A stretch of 64,000 nt of DNA from Aurelia coerulea (GCA_039566865.1 CM076956.1:15015511-15079510); one strand, 5' to 3'; numbered from the stretch's first letter, positions 20,420 to 32,239 are shown. The notes: generated by a model not told the origin, from the letters alone. Numbers and translations are program-made.

Positions 20420-21930
20420 GTTTTTTTCATTTTTAGTGATCTGCGGGTTATCTCTTACAAAAAGGCTTTTCATAAAGTAGGGTCTGCTGGGGGGTAAAAG
20501 GTAGTGTTGACTGCTGGAAGAAAGTAGATCCAAAACTGATACATCAGCATTCATTATACCAAGGAACGTAGTTCGAGCGGTTGTAGCAAGAGAAAAACAA
20601 ACATTGTCGCTGCATTTAATGACATTTCTGCCCTAACCCATTTTACCCCAAACATACCAATTTGACCCCAGTAGACCGTACCACATGGCCTTGGATTTGA
20701 GGCAAATGATACCAGTTTTGTTCAGGCGGGTCATTCCATTAATACCTTAGGGACAGTGCAAAGTTTAGCTATTTTATAACATGGCCGGTGCAAAACGTAC
20801 CGCGGCAAGTACTTTTTTTGAGCTGGGACAAAACTGGGAGAACACTTTTCAAAAAGCAAATATGTATAGGAACATTTATAAGCTCAAAATAAGCTCAAGG
20901 TGAAGTTCGAAATCTACAAGATTCGATTGTTCATTTTGTGGACAGAAACTGAAAACATGCATGCCGATAAATGCTTGGAAGGGTGTGTATGAAACGACAC
21001 GGAATTTTTTGTCAGTTGTTTGCAAGAACGATTCAGCAGATCAGTCATATCTCTTCATCTCAAAAGTCAATTTTTACGTTGACAAAGACTGGTAAGGACA
21101 AGAACTGATTTTGTTATGGTCTGTGGCTAATTCATCGGTGGTTCATGAAGACGGGGCAGATACATTTCTTTAAGGAAAGGGTGACGGGGTACTTGTTTTT
21201 TTGCAGTAATTTCATGCGGGGCGAGCAGGTGTTTTTGCAAGAATTTTTCTTCTCCACCGGCCATGTCATATAATAAATTTTGCACTATCCCTTATTGCAG
21301 ACAAAGCAGCACTGCAGATCATTTCTTGCCCGGAGAACGCAAACAATTAAGGCACACAGTTGTCATAAAATAAGATAATTCGTCATAAACGTCTATGATT
21401 AAAAAGAAACTGGGTCACATTTTTACAGTTCAGAATCGTGATTTATTAAGACGCCTTAATTTAAGAAATAATCGTTTAAAAATAAACCTTCTTAAATAAT
21501 GTAAGGATGTATATACATGTAAGGATAATGATAAAATAAATCAATATAAATGATAATAACTATTAATTGTATTGATTGCATTTTATACAAAATAATTTAA
21601 TTTTTCAACGGTCTCCACCTAAGCTTGGTTTTCATAAAATAAAACAAAAATTACTGAAAACTTTATAAACTTTCAAAAAATTGTTTTCATTTCAAAAACC
21701 AAGCTCCGATGAAATAGAGTCTCAATAAAAGTTTTGTGTGATTTCATAACAATGACAGGCCAAGCAGCGAGACAGCAGGGAACATGATAGTCCTTTGTGA
21801 GATATCACTTTTCTTCTGACGAGACTTGGGGTTACTTCTAAAACTCGGCAGTCAGCACCATTCATCATCGTTGATAGGTACTCCTGGTACTCTTCGAGCA
21901 TCTGAAAATATCAGTTTTCGTGAAATCTCT
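20420..21930. other. Intergenic, no gene seen apart from a poly(A) signal
   Basis: AT-rich 21420-21700. A minus-strand AATAAA at 21442-21447 lies about 490 nt past the stop of the exon at 21938-22615 and could be its poly(A) signal. Confidence 0.4.
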
Positions 21931-21937
21931 GGCCATT

Positions 21938-22615
21938 TTATCCCATCATAGAAGACTGGTTGTATAGGGGCAGCAAAAATCCATTTAATTCATCGGCACA
22001 AATGCTTGCTTCATCGACCAAAGCAAAGTTCCTGGCAGCCATGACAAAATCTGTAGCTGTACTTTGCTGCACCAAATTTTCTACAGATTTCGTAAACTCG
22101 TTTTCCAACTTTTGCGTGTATTTCGACTTTGGGATAACTGTATCGTGCAATGTTGTTTTGATCTCTGAGATAATGTCTAATGTCATATCAAGTTTACGAG
22201 CAAGAGTGTACAAGCATCGTAACAATTCTTTGGGAGCATGTTTACTTTCGTCACACATCGCATTCACAAAATGCAGCATTGTCAGAAGTGGATCTTGGAA
22301 ACTGTTCAAGATCATGACGAGCTTTCTGTTGAGAGCTGTAACCGTGACCAGTGCGTGTTTTAAGGCCACTGTGTCATTCTGAAGTATATCGAAGCGTAGC
22401 CCTATCTCTAATGTCTGTGTGAACTCTTTCTGGTATACCTGACGTAGCAAGTGGGCATCTCTTTCGATAGAATGCACATTTTCCATCAAATATTTCAATC
22501 TTTCCATGATTCCAGTTGTGTGTTGTGTTCTCTTAGCGAAATTGAAAAACCTCTGAAGAGCGCTGTTCAAATCTAATGGCTTTGGAGAAGGGCTCCTTTT
22601 TATGCCATTCTGACC
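21938..22615 (-). CDS. Unrecognised terminal exon (226 codons, all-helical protein)
   Basis: A 225-residue open frame from a plausible acceptor (ttccctgtctag, 22616-22618) to TAA at 21938. The frame is long for this AT-rich region and has coding-like composition. The product looks alpha-helical with alternating charged and hydrophobic residues (RDAHLLRQVYQKEFTQTLEI, ALNRKLVMILNSFQDPLLTM) and few cysteines; no membrane segment or signal peptide. There is no good ATG at its start (first in-frame Met is inside), which supports an upstream exon. I do not recognise the family. It may be the 3' exon of the gene that includes 26214-26525. Confidence 0.45.
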   Translation of the reverse strand, partial: GQNGIKRSPSPKPLDLNSALQRFFNFAKRTQHTTGIMERLKYLMENVHSIERDAHLLRQVYQKEFTQTLEIGLRFDILQNDTVALKHALVTVTALNRKLVMILNSFQDPLLTMLHFVNAMCDESKHAPKELLRCLYTLARKLDMTLDIISEIKTTLHDTVIPKSKYTQKLENEFTKSVENLVQQSTATDFVMAARNFALVDEASICADELNGFLLPLYNQSSMMG

Positions 22616-22937
22616 CTAGACAGGGAATTTCCAAGAATCAGGGACTTCCCTGTTTGAGAGCGCAAACATTCATTCAGAATATCATGTGAATGTCTTTGTT
22701 TCGAAACTGTGCGAGTTGCTGGATGGTCACATGAATGAAGTTGGTTTTATCAATGGTCTTGTTATAGAAACGACGTCATTTTTAGTTCCGTGTGATGTAA
22801 TTATCAGTTTGAGAGTGAAGACCCGCCCCTTGCTGTGGTTTGGTTTCGTTCGCCACACAGTGGGGCTGTGGTTCTTGAGGAGGGGTGCGAGTTCAAAACT
22901 GAAATTCACATCACTGGAAATCCCTTGCCCTGCATCC

Positions 22938-23460
22938 GATGGGGGGGGGGGGGAGGGTTCTTGGCAACATTTTGGGTAGGGGTCTGCCGCAAGCATATCC
23001 AAAGTGGCACAGTGGCTAAATTAACTTTCTTGAAAATGGTACCCTTGGCTAGAACAATTTCTACAAAATGATATACCCTTGGCTACACTAATATTGAACA
23101 ACAATACCCTTGGCTAAATTCATTTCAAAGCCATTCGAGTTAGTAGATATCTCAAAATTATTGGTTTAAACTCGGAAATAGCAAAGTTCGATTCGTTTCG
23201 TGAAAATTTGAAAATTTAGTTATCAACAAAAATGGGTTGTCAGAGTGAAAAACCCTAGCCCAGACTACTTTAGCTGAAAAAAAACCGTTCCCTTGACCAA
23301 TATTGTCAAATATGATACCCTTGCCTGGCCTTGGCTAGACCATAACTAGAGCAAAATTGGAAAAAAGTATACCCTTGGCTAAACTAGATGTCCGAAAAAG
23401 TATACCCTTGCTCGCGGCACATCCTCAGGTACCTTTACTGTGGAAGAACAACCCCCCCCC
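22938..23460. mobile_element. MITE with repeated TACCCTTGGCTA
   Basis: Ends are a G-run plus 'gttctt' and the complementary 'aagaac' plus C-run; next to them 'ctgccgcaagca' pairs with 'tgctcgcggcac'. Inside, at least five copies of 'tacccttggcta' (23038-23400). Confidence 0.68.
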
Positions 23461-23915
23461 TCAGTGCTGCATCCACTCAAAACTCCACTGGCATATGTCA
23501 GGATAGAATTTGTTGAGGATTTTCAGCTTAAAATTTTTAACGAGAGAAAATCTTATTAAAAGCAGAACAAAACAACATTTTTTGCTACGAGATCAAGTTC
23601 GAGTAACAGTGGGCCTCCTAATGGAATTAGATTACTGAAAAAAGAAAGATTTAAAACTTAGCCTCGTGACACGCAATATCAAGGATCAAGCGCACTTTCA
23701 TTTTTTGAATCTGATAGATTTGGAAACAACACAGAGATGTACGTCAAACCATATGGTTTCCTCAGTGGGAAGCCAAATAACGCCCAAAGTTATGTGCAAC
23801 ATCTAAAATTAACACTGAATTGAGATCATACGTCTAAAATTGCCGGGCATCTTTCAAGGAATTTCTTCTGGTGGAGAGTCTAATGAAAGGGAACGTAAGG
23901 TAGTCCCAAATTTGC

Positions 23916-23980
23916 TAGCTTGCGTGCAGTGCAGCCTCAACACTCCTCCTCGAAAGAGTGTCGAGGCTGCACGCAGGCTA
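23916..23980. mobile_element. 65-bp hairpin element with perfect 9-bp target duplication
   Basis: TAGCTTGCGTGCAGTGCAGC ... complement ...GCAGGCTA. Flanked by CAAATTTGC at 23907-23915 and 23981-23989. Confidence 0.92.
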
Positions 23981-24261
23981 CAAATTTGCAATATCATCAG
24001 TTTAGAAATCACTCACAAAAATGGCTTTTTGAAGCGAAGTCTATATCGACACAAGCCGGTTCTTTTTTTGAATCTAGTCTCTAAAACCGTTCTCGCCGAA
24101 TTTCCATAAAATGTGAAATTTAGTTCTTGAAAAATCAAGCAACAATTTTACTACAAGAATAGGGCATTTCGTTCAGAAACACTACTGATTTGTTGCTTAT
24201 TGTGCAAAGGGTTCCTTATGAAAACTCCCTGAAAACTACGCACAAAACGGCATGAAGTGAA

Positions 24262-24299
<38 letters not shown>

Positions 24300-24440
24300 A
24301 TTTATTTTAAGTGGGCTGATATGGTTTCTAGCTATTTAAAGCTAATTTAGGCCCACTATGCATGCCGCATCCAGGCATGGGACCCCTAGTTTAACGTCCC
24401 TTCCGAAGGACGTAGAGAAGGCAGTTATCGTAGAATATCG
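24262..24440 (-). repeat. Retroelement 3' end with (TAC)n tail
   Basis: Read on minus: 'cgtccttcggaagggacgtt' hairpin, 'gcatgcatagtgggcct', then a pure trinucleotide tail (24262-24299). A microsatellite tail after a short unique 3' end is usual for SINEs and CR1/L2-like LINEs. Confidence 0.5.
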
Positions 24441-24598
24441 TAGAGAAGGCAGTTAATTTACTGGGACTTTTGCATTACCCTTCACAGAGTTCAAGGGAAT
24501 TTCCAGTTCCCTATCATAATAGTGGTAGGTAATAAGCAAGGCTTATACGTAGATAGGTGGCGTCGCAGTTGTGCTTGATTGCCCCAGCTTTGTTCTTC

Positions 24599-25073
24599 TG
24601 CGGAGGAAAATATTATTTACTTCTACGGAGGAGCTAGCGTAAGATATTGGCTGCGGTCACACCAGGCGTTTTTATCTCGCTGTATCTCTTCAAAACAACG
24701 GGCTAACTACTCTTTGATATGTGACCGCATTTCGCTTTCACATGCAACACTGTTACAGCGCTTTGATTCTGGGAGTTGATTCCATAAGAAAACTATCAGA
24801 TGCAAAACAACGGGCAAAACATGGTCCCGACCTATATTTTAGCGTTGTTTTAGAGAATAAACCAATCGCAGCCTTGTGTAGCGGTCACATGACACATCAC
24901 ATCACCGTGTGACCGGGCGTCGTTGTACCGTTATATTACCGCGCTTTCTGGCGACAAAAATAGATTGCAAGAAGATGAAGCAATTCACATCATAACGGGA
25001 AAATACAGTAGTGTGACCGCAGCCATTACCTCCTCCGCGGAAATAAATATATTTTCCTCCGCAACAGCATACA
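24599..25073. mobile_element. Inverted-repeat MITE, TGCGGAGGAAAAT ends
   Basis: Ends TGCGGAGGAAAATATTATTT and the near-complement. Second inner pair 'ggctgcggtcacac' / 'gtgtgaccgcagcc'. No coding content. Confidence 0.8.
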
Positions 25074-25879
25074 TACTGAAACCAAGTTTCTAACCATAAA
25101 CAATAAACAGCCCAGCAGCTAATGGGGAAAAGCGGAAAAGCGTGATCGGTGGACACAAAAAACGAATGGGTGGAAAACACCTTCTGGTTGATCACCGATT
25201 CCAAAAGTTTCACTTTTTATCGGGTCACTCAATAGAATTTACTTTGTACATAAATATTGAAATGAATTCATCTTAAAGATTAATAAATGAAACATTTGAA
25301 AAAAAGTTTCGACCTGACCTTCAAATGCTGCTTTGGGGCACTCTAACAGAACAAAGGATTACCCAAATTTTTTTGTCTAGAATCAAAGTTTCCGGTCATA
25401 CACAGTGGAATTACTCATGATAGTGCTAGGGAATCACGTCAAAACGTCTAAATCAACATTGCGTTCAACTCATGAAGACTTTTTGATATTTTTCGATTTT
25501 AGAAATTTTAAATCTTTTAAAGATTTTCCACATGTTCGAGATTTTTGGGATTTTTAAAGATTTTCAGGAAAGTGTGCGAGATTCTTGGAGTGACTTAGCC
25601 CGTGTTCTGACCCACTTTGCCCCCCCCCCCCCGTATTCTACGTTCACAAATGGAAGCATATCAAATCTTCAGCGCTGTCAATACGTAACAATTACTTTGA
25701 AAAGTGAAAATAAAGATTTTCCATCTGAAGCTATGAAACGTCAGAAAAGCATCAAAGGCTGAAACAAGATTGCTCTCATAAGTTTCAGATGAAAGAAACT
25801 GTCAGTATTTTCGTTTCACTTTTGAAAGCAATGCATAAGTTCCATACCACGATGAGAAAAAAACTTGACAGGCTTCGAG

Positions 25880-25979
25880 TCTAAAAATTGAGAGTCTATA
25901 GCATCTGCTGTTGCTTTGCTTTTCCGATTGCTTTTCATCAACAGGCCCTATTCTATCAGTATCAGAGAGAGGAATAGTC
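25880..25979 (-). CDS. Doubtful exon linked to the unrecognised gene
   Basis: Acceptor gataaattttag (25980-25991) followed by ACTATTCCTCTCTCTGATAC in frame with phase 2 of the exon at 26214-26525 (ends CAAG). Hydrophilic product IPLSDTDRIGPVDEKQSEKQ. No strong donor is seen (weak gt sites only), so the end is a guess. Confidence 0.2.
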
Positions 25980-26213
25980 CTAAAATTTATCAACAAAAGT
26001 GAACTTCGAAATCAAACAAAAGCGTGATAGGGCTGTAGGATTTCATCAATTTTACTAAGTTTGCATAGTATTCCAGTCAGGTTTAGTTTCTATTTTTAAA
26101 TCTATGTACGATAAAAATTACTACCCAAAAATTTCAACCAAATGAAATTTCAAAGAATGGTACCTTCATTTTCCTTGATGCACCGTGAGTCGTCTGAAAG
26201 ACTATCACTTTCC

Positions 26214-26525
26214 ATAGTCTAATCCATACCTTGCATTCTCTTTTGGTTCGCCTCTCTTTGCTTGAGCTTGCATTTCATCAAGAAGATGGATTCTCTGAGA
26301 AGGAGCCATGGATTCTCTGAACTGTTGATTAGGCCAAGCGACCTGAAGAGCATCTTCCGTCTGGTGTGCTTTTACCCTCATTTGCAATCTTGCAGAAATA
26401 GCTATTAATTCCAGTCCACGTTTATGTCTGAAAACTGCCTGCTGCTTTGAAATGAACTTGGGAATTTCTAGCTTTGATTTCCATTCCCTGAGTTTCCGAG
26501 TTTCCGTTGGGAACTTGCGTTATAA
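26214..26525 (-). CDS. Unrecognised internal exon, basic helical protein
   Basis: Open minus-strand frame of about 104 codons: starts after 'taacgcaag' (weak acceptor) and ends at GCAAG|GTATGG, phase 2; if not spliced there it runs to a TGA at 26205. Product is charged and helical (TRKLREWKSKLEIPKF, FRHKRGLELIAISARLQMRV, AWPNQQFRESMAPSQR, HLLDEMQAQAKRGEPKENAR). The regular pattern and lack of low complexity argue for real coding sequence. I do not know the family. Alternative acceptor: ggcagttttcag before 26427. Confidence 0.5.
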
Positions 26526-26860
26526 ATACCAACACGTGAAAGTCCCTGCATTCCAGCACTATGCTAGATTTGTGTGAAAAGAGCATAATAGCTCCAGAGA
26601 ACTATCTTGAGGATACTAATAAAGTTGTTTGGAATTATCACATGAAAAGTTGCATTGTTCTCTTGTAATGAAGTACAAAACTCAGACGCAATAAACGTGT
26701 TCTTTGAAACAGGAGGAATATTTTTTCAAAGTACTTGCTCTAATGAACAAGCAAAAGTATGAATGAATGTATAAAGGTTTTGCCTGAGATCAGGCTCTCC
26801 AAAAAAAAGAGGCTACTCCATCACAGTTAATCACAACTGAAAATATTTGGCTGTGGTCCA

Positions 26861-28985
26861 AGATAAGGCTCAAATCCTTACTGGTTGTCAGAGCATGCGG
26901 AAATCATCCAATTTTTCATTTTTTTTCATTTTTCATTATTTTTACACGGTGGCCCCGTCAATCGAGAGGATTGCTTTACAGGGGGCCGTGCCAAACTTTA
27001 CAATATTACTAAAAATTACTAACAAATTACCTATATTTACAATCTAAAATAAAAAAATAAATGAAAAACAATGGAGTTAGCCTGAGAGAGGCAAATTACT
27101 TTTCAGCATACTTTTAAAAATGCTAAGAGAGGGTGCTTGTTTGACATCCAAAGGCAATTCATTCCAAGTCTTTGCACCCCGGAAAGATATCGCTTTCTGC
27201 CCATTGCAAGTTTTCATCCTTGGAACAAGGACATCGGCAATGGCATTCCGCAAATTCATACTGATATCACGCGCAGAGTTTTTCTTGAAAAGGTTTGAAA
27301 GATAGCCGGGTGCAAGACCTGACAATGCTTTGTATGCAATTTCATGCTTGTCAGCCAATGAGATCACCGCTTTCTAGCCCCTGGAGACAAAATCGGTCGT
27401 TTGAGGTAAATTTTCTAGTACCCTCACAGAAACTGAAATGGATGCTAAAATACTTCAGCTATTTGCATTTTTTTTTAATAAATCAGTTGTGGGGATGTCC
27501 GTCCAGAGTTGTTTACATGTTTAGGCACATAGCTTGTTTGGGGCCGGAGCTGCGTTCATTTTCCGGTCGAAGAATATTGACCTTCGTTGAAATATCTATA
27601 AAAATCGCTACAAATGAGATATACAGATAAGAATTTCAGCGATTACGCATACTGACCTGAGCAATAACCGAAACTCTTTCACTGCTATCATATCTCAAAA
27701 TTGGAGGCAATTTCTAATGATTTCTGGCAGAGATATCATTTGGGCCTAAGCTTGTCCTCGCTTAAAACTCATTCCATTGCACTTAAAAAGTAATGGTAAA
27801 GTTCTTGAGCTATATAATGCGCTTACCCATGACTCAGACACCAGTTTGACTTCGTTTGCCTTCTTTAATCTGCCAAATTTTTGTAAGAAACAACCAGTTG
27901 TGGGCGAATTGCAAAAACTTTCCTTGGTCCATATTTTTCTCTACACAGATTCTCCGCTTCAAACAACAAACAGTGAACTTTGAAATTGTATCATAAAAGT
28001 CTTGCATCACAGAACATTCCTTTTGAACGATTCCATGCGCTTTAGCGAGGCACTCGTGAATTGTATTCACGCATTTCGTTCTTTTCATTCTTATTTCAAT
28101 CAATGCAAAACATAAAAAGAACAAAACATTGTTTTGGGTTCGCTAAAAAAGATACCCGGTTTTGCACTTTTGTTTATTTGCATTGACTGATTGAACCAAA
28201 TGCGTGAAAACAATTCACGAGTGCCTAGCTAAGGCGCATGGAATCGTTCTATAGGAATGTTTTGTGATGCAAGACTTTTATGATACAAAGTTCACTGTTT
28301 GTTGTTTGAAGCGGATAGACTGCCTGTGCAGATAAAAATATGGACCGAGGAAAGTTTTTGCAATTCACCCACAACTGGTCGTTTCTTATAAAAATTTGCT
28401 AATGTAAAAAAGGCAAACGAAGTCAAACTGGTGCCTGAGTCATGGGTAAGTGCATTATTCAGCTCTAGAATTTTACCATTACTTTTTAAGTGCAATGGAA
28501 TGAGTTTTAAGCGAGGACAAGCTTAGGCCCAAATGATATCTCTACCAGAAATCATTAGAAATTGCCTCCAATTTTGAGATATGATAACAGTAAAGGAGTT
28601 TGGGTTATTGCTGAGGTCAGTATGCATAATTGCTGAAATTCTTATCTGTATATCTCATTTGTAGCGATTTTTATAGATATTTCAACGAAGGTCAATATTC
28701 TTCGACCGGAAAATGAACGCAGCTCCGGCCCCAAACAAGCTATGTGCCTAAACATGTAAACAACTCTGGACGGACATCCCCACAACTGATTTATCAAAAA
28801 AAATTGCGAATAACTGAAGTATTCTAGCATCCATTTCAGTTTTAGTGAGGGTACTAGAAAATGTACCTCAAACGACCGATTTTGTCTCCAGGGGCTAGAA
28901 AGCGGTGATCTCATTGGCTGACAAGCATGAAATTGGATGATTTCCGCATGCTCTGGCAACCAGTAAGGATTTGAGCCTTATCTTG
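26861..28985. mobile_element. Large foldback element (two ~820-bp inverted arms)
   Basis: Left arm 26861-28115 (minus the LINE insert 26915-27336) and right arm 28165-28985 are inverted copies, about 90 percent alike by eye, separated by only about 50 bp. Both arms keep similar open frames, but changes hit all codon positions, so I do not think they code. No transposase. The loop region itself has decayed pairing. Confidence 0.88.
26915..27336 (-). mobile_element. 5'-truncated LINE inserted in the left foldback arm
   Basis: Minus strand encodes AYKALSGLAPGYLSNLF ... RMKTCNGQKAISFRGAKTWN, then 'ggggccaccgtgtaaaaataatg' and an ATGAAAA-type tail. Same family as 37519-38614. CAATTT at 26909-26914 and 27337-27342 looks like the target duplication; the right arm (around 28930) has the unbroken site. 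Confidence 0.9.
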
Positions 28986-29504
28986 CTGTGGTCCACAAAC
29001 GGACATCTTTTTGGGCCATCGGGTAAAATGGACGAGAATTGTTTTCCGCACATTTAGGGTTTTATTTGGAAAGCAACATTTGCCTTTTTTGCCACGTCAC
29101 AAAACACAAAACACTGCATGATGAGTAAACATGAACCGAATTTGCTAGGCACTGTTTTGAAAAGAGATCAAAACCATGTTCTGCTTATCGTAAGTTACAG
29201 CAGATCTTGCACTGTGGCCAAACGTAAAGAATTATTCAGCTTCGCATCAGAATGATATTTTGTCTTTTTGTCCTGGGCTATCACGCAGGTGCGTGATTGG
29301 CTCCTAAAAACAATGGGACATATTGTTGCACAACCAAGGGCCGTTCTGTATCGGTGGACCGAAAAGAATTTTACATGTTTGAAAGTTCATGATGCGGAGA
29401 ATATTTGAGGTATTGGACTGAATCAAAGTTTAGTTGATTGCGGAAAGGCTAAAATATTTTTGGGATTTTGCTTCTATTTTTCTGAGAACTGAAAAAGTAA
29501 GTAT

Positions 29505-29649
29505 GGAAACTTATTTAGCTCAATAAATGGAAAATATGTGGTAACCTTTGGAATTTGATATAAGTGCTTAAAAGAGAGGGGGACTTATCAAAAATTTTGG
29601 CTCAGAGGGGAGGGACTTAATAGAGAGCTTAATAGAGCTTTTACGGTAT
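29505..29649. mobile_element. Partial 'gggggcttaatagag' MITE
   Basis: 'agctcaataaatgg', 'aaaattttggctcagagggg' and 'gcttttacggta' match the right half of the element at 51834-52294. The left end is missing. Confidence 0.75.
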
Positions 29650-29893
29650 ACATTTTTCCCACACTTCGAAGTGAAGGAATTTTCATAAATCCAATTTTCC
29701 CTATATTTATAATGCTCAGAAAAATAGAAGGAAAACGACAAAAGTATTTCAGCCTTAACCAAATTTGACTCATTCCGATTCCGATGAAGCATTCTCCGCA
29801 TAACGAGTTTTCAAACTTGCGAAGTTCTTTTTCGTCCACCCCGTACTTCAAAAGAAAATGGCAACTGAGTAAATAACAATCGGATTCCAATGA

Positions 29894-30531
29894 AGTAAAT
29901 CCCTGCATATACGAACCTACCTTTTTGAGAGCCAGGCTGAAATAGGTTCTTATTTTAAAGGTACTGAGGAAAATTTCAAGGTATAAAATGGGCTTGCCCC
30001 AAGTCTCGCTCTAGCACTTGATCAATAAAAGAACGGGAGGAGGAGAAGGGGAAATAGAAGGGGGAAGGAGAGCAAGTCTACGTCTCGCTCTCCTTCTCTT
30101 TTCACTACACTCTTTCTTCTTCCTCTTCCCTTCCCCTGCCTTCCCTTTCCCTTCCCGCTTGTTTATTGATCCAGAACGAGACTTAGAGCAGGTCCAGGAA
30201 TAAAGGTTCTTATTTGAAGAGTACCTTGCGTAGGCCATTTTAGAATCTTCACCAAAGATGTTCAGCCTTGTTATTTGCTTTGGCAAAGTTATTATGTACC
30301 TAATAATCAATTCTTAGCTTACAAACAGCAGGGGAGAAGATTCAGACTTTAACAGCCAACTGGGACAAAAATGAATTTAAGAACGACAATCATAAATCAA
30401 CGTTGCTACCCCTGCAAAAAGGACATATTCTTCTGCAAACTGAAAGAGGTTCTTGATTACAAGGAGCATAATTAAGGAAGAACAGCCTCTAGGTTCTTAT
30501 CTTTGTAGGTTCTTATATGCGGGGATTTACT
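29894..30531. mobile_element. pogo/Tigger-like MITE, GTTCTTATATGCGGGG variant
   Basis: Ends AGTAAATCCCTGCATATACG and the complement of AGTAAATCCCCGCATATAAG. Related to 4175-4613 and 50088-50515. Interrupted by the palindromic element 29988-30195. Confidence 0.78.
29988..30195. mobile_element. Palindromic element, GGCTTGCCCCAAGTCTC ends, 9-bp target duplication
   Basis: Arms 'cttgccccaagtctcgctct..gatcaataaa' and 'tttattgatccagaacgagacttagagcag' pair; the interior is a purine run then a pyrimidine run. Flanks AGGTATAAA (29979-29987) and AGGAATAAA (30196-30204), one mismatch. Older copy of the AGACTTG group. Confidence 0.75.
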
Positions 30532-30539
30532 CTACTTTA

Positions 30540-31025
30540 GAAGCTGATCAGACAGCACTTCTTTATCATCATTGAGGACAAAACTAGATTAGGACAGCAA
30601 ATCAGGCTAGATCTCCCATCATTCCCAAGACGGGTGAACTGAATAATTAAGAACTTTAGCAGCAGAAAATTTAGGTTCACATAATGAAGATTATTTGGAA
30701 AACTGTTTTCGAATTGAACAGCTAAATGAATTATATTTATCTACATGAAAAAATGTAATTTATACAATATTGCAAAACCAAAACGAATTTGAATCTACAA
30801 CGCGGTGAAATACTATTTCCGGTTGTTCATATTATAAAAAATCGAAGTTCGCTCGCATTTTCAATTATAAAGTAAAAAGTAATAGAAAATTGGGCTGCCG
30901 AGAACGGAAATATTCACCAAATATTTTCTTCGGATGCTCATCATATAAAATTGTCTTAAGTGGCAAATATTTTTTTTAGATCTGTTTATATGATCATCGC
31001 AGTTAATTGGTTTCCAGGTGTTCAT
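30540..31025. other. Intergenic, nothing recognised
   Basis: AT-rich sequence without exon-like frames or clear repeat ends. Confidence 0.4.
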
Positions 31026-31029
31026 GGCA

Positions 31030-31337
31030 TTAAAGAGGATCCAAGTTTTTGTCGAAATGGTGATTTTTGCAATTTTTTACAAGGCAATCTCAAAAAAACC
31101 GTTCATCTTGTTTTCAAAATGAAAGCGTCATTTTGAAGATGGATCTTTGTACTTCACAGAGGAACAAACCAAACATTTAAATCTCTTACGATTGCTTGGA
31201 TATAAGTGGATTTTTGACGGTTATGTTTTGGTGGCTTGGGTGAAGCCACCCAAACAAACTGCAGCAAATAATGGACACGTGTCTAAAACTATAGTGTTTA
31301 CAGATGAGTTTACGATTTGGCAACGGACCCCCTTTAA
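31030..31337. mobile_element. MITE, TTTAAAGGGG family (copy 2)
   Basis: Ends TTAAAGAGGATCC and GGACCCCCTTTAA. Internal 'tataagtggatttttgacggttatgttttggtggcttgggtg' block shared in inverse with 8522-8845. Confidence 0.78.
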
Positions 31338-31339
31338 AG

Positions 31340-32200
31340 CAGTTACAATCCTAAACAACACTTTTTAGCAATCCCTTAACACAGAGTTCGTAGTTTGTTC
31401 ACTTTGATGTCAAATATTCACCCTCTTCCTACCTTCAAAAAGGTTAAACGAGACATTGGTAGAGGGTTGCTCTTACTTGTCTTTTGACTTGGTTTTCTTT
31501 AAATCTATTATAGACGTTCTTCTTTCAATTTATTGCTATTAAAGACAGATAACGAAAGTTTTAAATAGGGTCTTTACTTGCAATCTTTTCACATGGCCCC
31601 TTGCATAGCAGTTTCCACGAACTGACGAGGCTACTGTGGTTAAACAATCAAAAATGAATGAATGGATTTAGGTATGAACCTGCTCCATTTGAAATTGTAC
31701 GAACAAGAGTACGATGAGGCCTTGCCTTTACACGTAGGATATATTGGAACCCTTCCAATCAAGCTGAACTGCTAGTTGTACCCAAAATGTTTCATCAACA
31801 AAGTAAGTCTCACAAGGAACCGTCCCACAAAGGCCAGTGTAAAACCTGTAGAACAGTTCACAATGGGCACGAATAGGACATGATTTGCTCAGCATTTATT
31901 CAAAACAAACACAATTGTTAAAAAGAGGAATTAAAAACATCTTGATTGTTCTACAAATATTGATGATTCCATGAAGCTTGTGGGGGTTTGGGAACTGGTT
32001 ACATGCCACAATGACAACGGTTCCAAGCGGCTTCAGTAGGTTCTATATGGTGTTATTACGAAAGAAAAATATTTGGTAAACATTCCATTTCAAAACCTGA
32101 TTTTCATTTGTTGAAGGCTTATCATTGAGGGAATGATGTCAAAGTCCAAAAATAAATGGACTCACTACGAGTATTTGTTTAATTTGATCACATTTACCTT
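31340..32200. other. Downstream of RICTOR, nothing recognised
   Basis: No further RICTOR exon needed: the frame closes at 32240. No other gene seen. Confidence 0.4.
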
Positions 32201-32206
32201 CCACCA

Positions 32207-32212
32207 TTTATT
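32207..32212 (-). other. Likely RICTOR poly(A) signal AATAAA
   Basis: Minus-strand AATAAA about 28 nt after the RICTOR stop codon; a very short 3' UTR would follow. Other signals further left cannot be excluded. Confidence 0.45.
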
Positions 32213-32239
32213 ATTCTCAATAAATATTTGTCTTCAACA

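Noticed and set aside
19844..20554. 236-codon minus-strand frame with RTRKRT repeats, and 146-codon plus-strand frame
   Set aside because: Both owe their length to the 12-bp minisatellite, whose unit length is a multiple of three, plus a nearby hairpin element. No protein similarity.
24902..25213. 103-codon minus-strand frame
   Set aside because: Lies largely inside the inverted-repeat MITE 24599-25073; Cys/Gly-rich translation is of the inverted repeat, not a gene.
28642..28959. Matching ~105-codon frames in both foldback arms (also 27295-27630, 27777-27983, 28292-28495)
   Set aside because: Arms are inverted copies, so similar frames are expected; substitutions between them fall on all codon positions and no family is recognisable.
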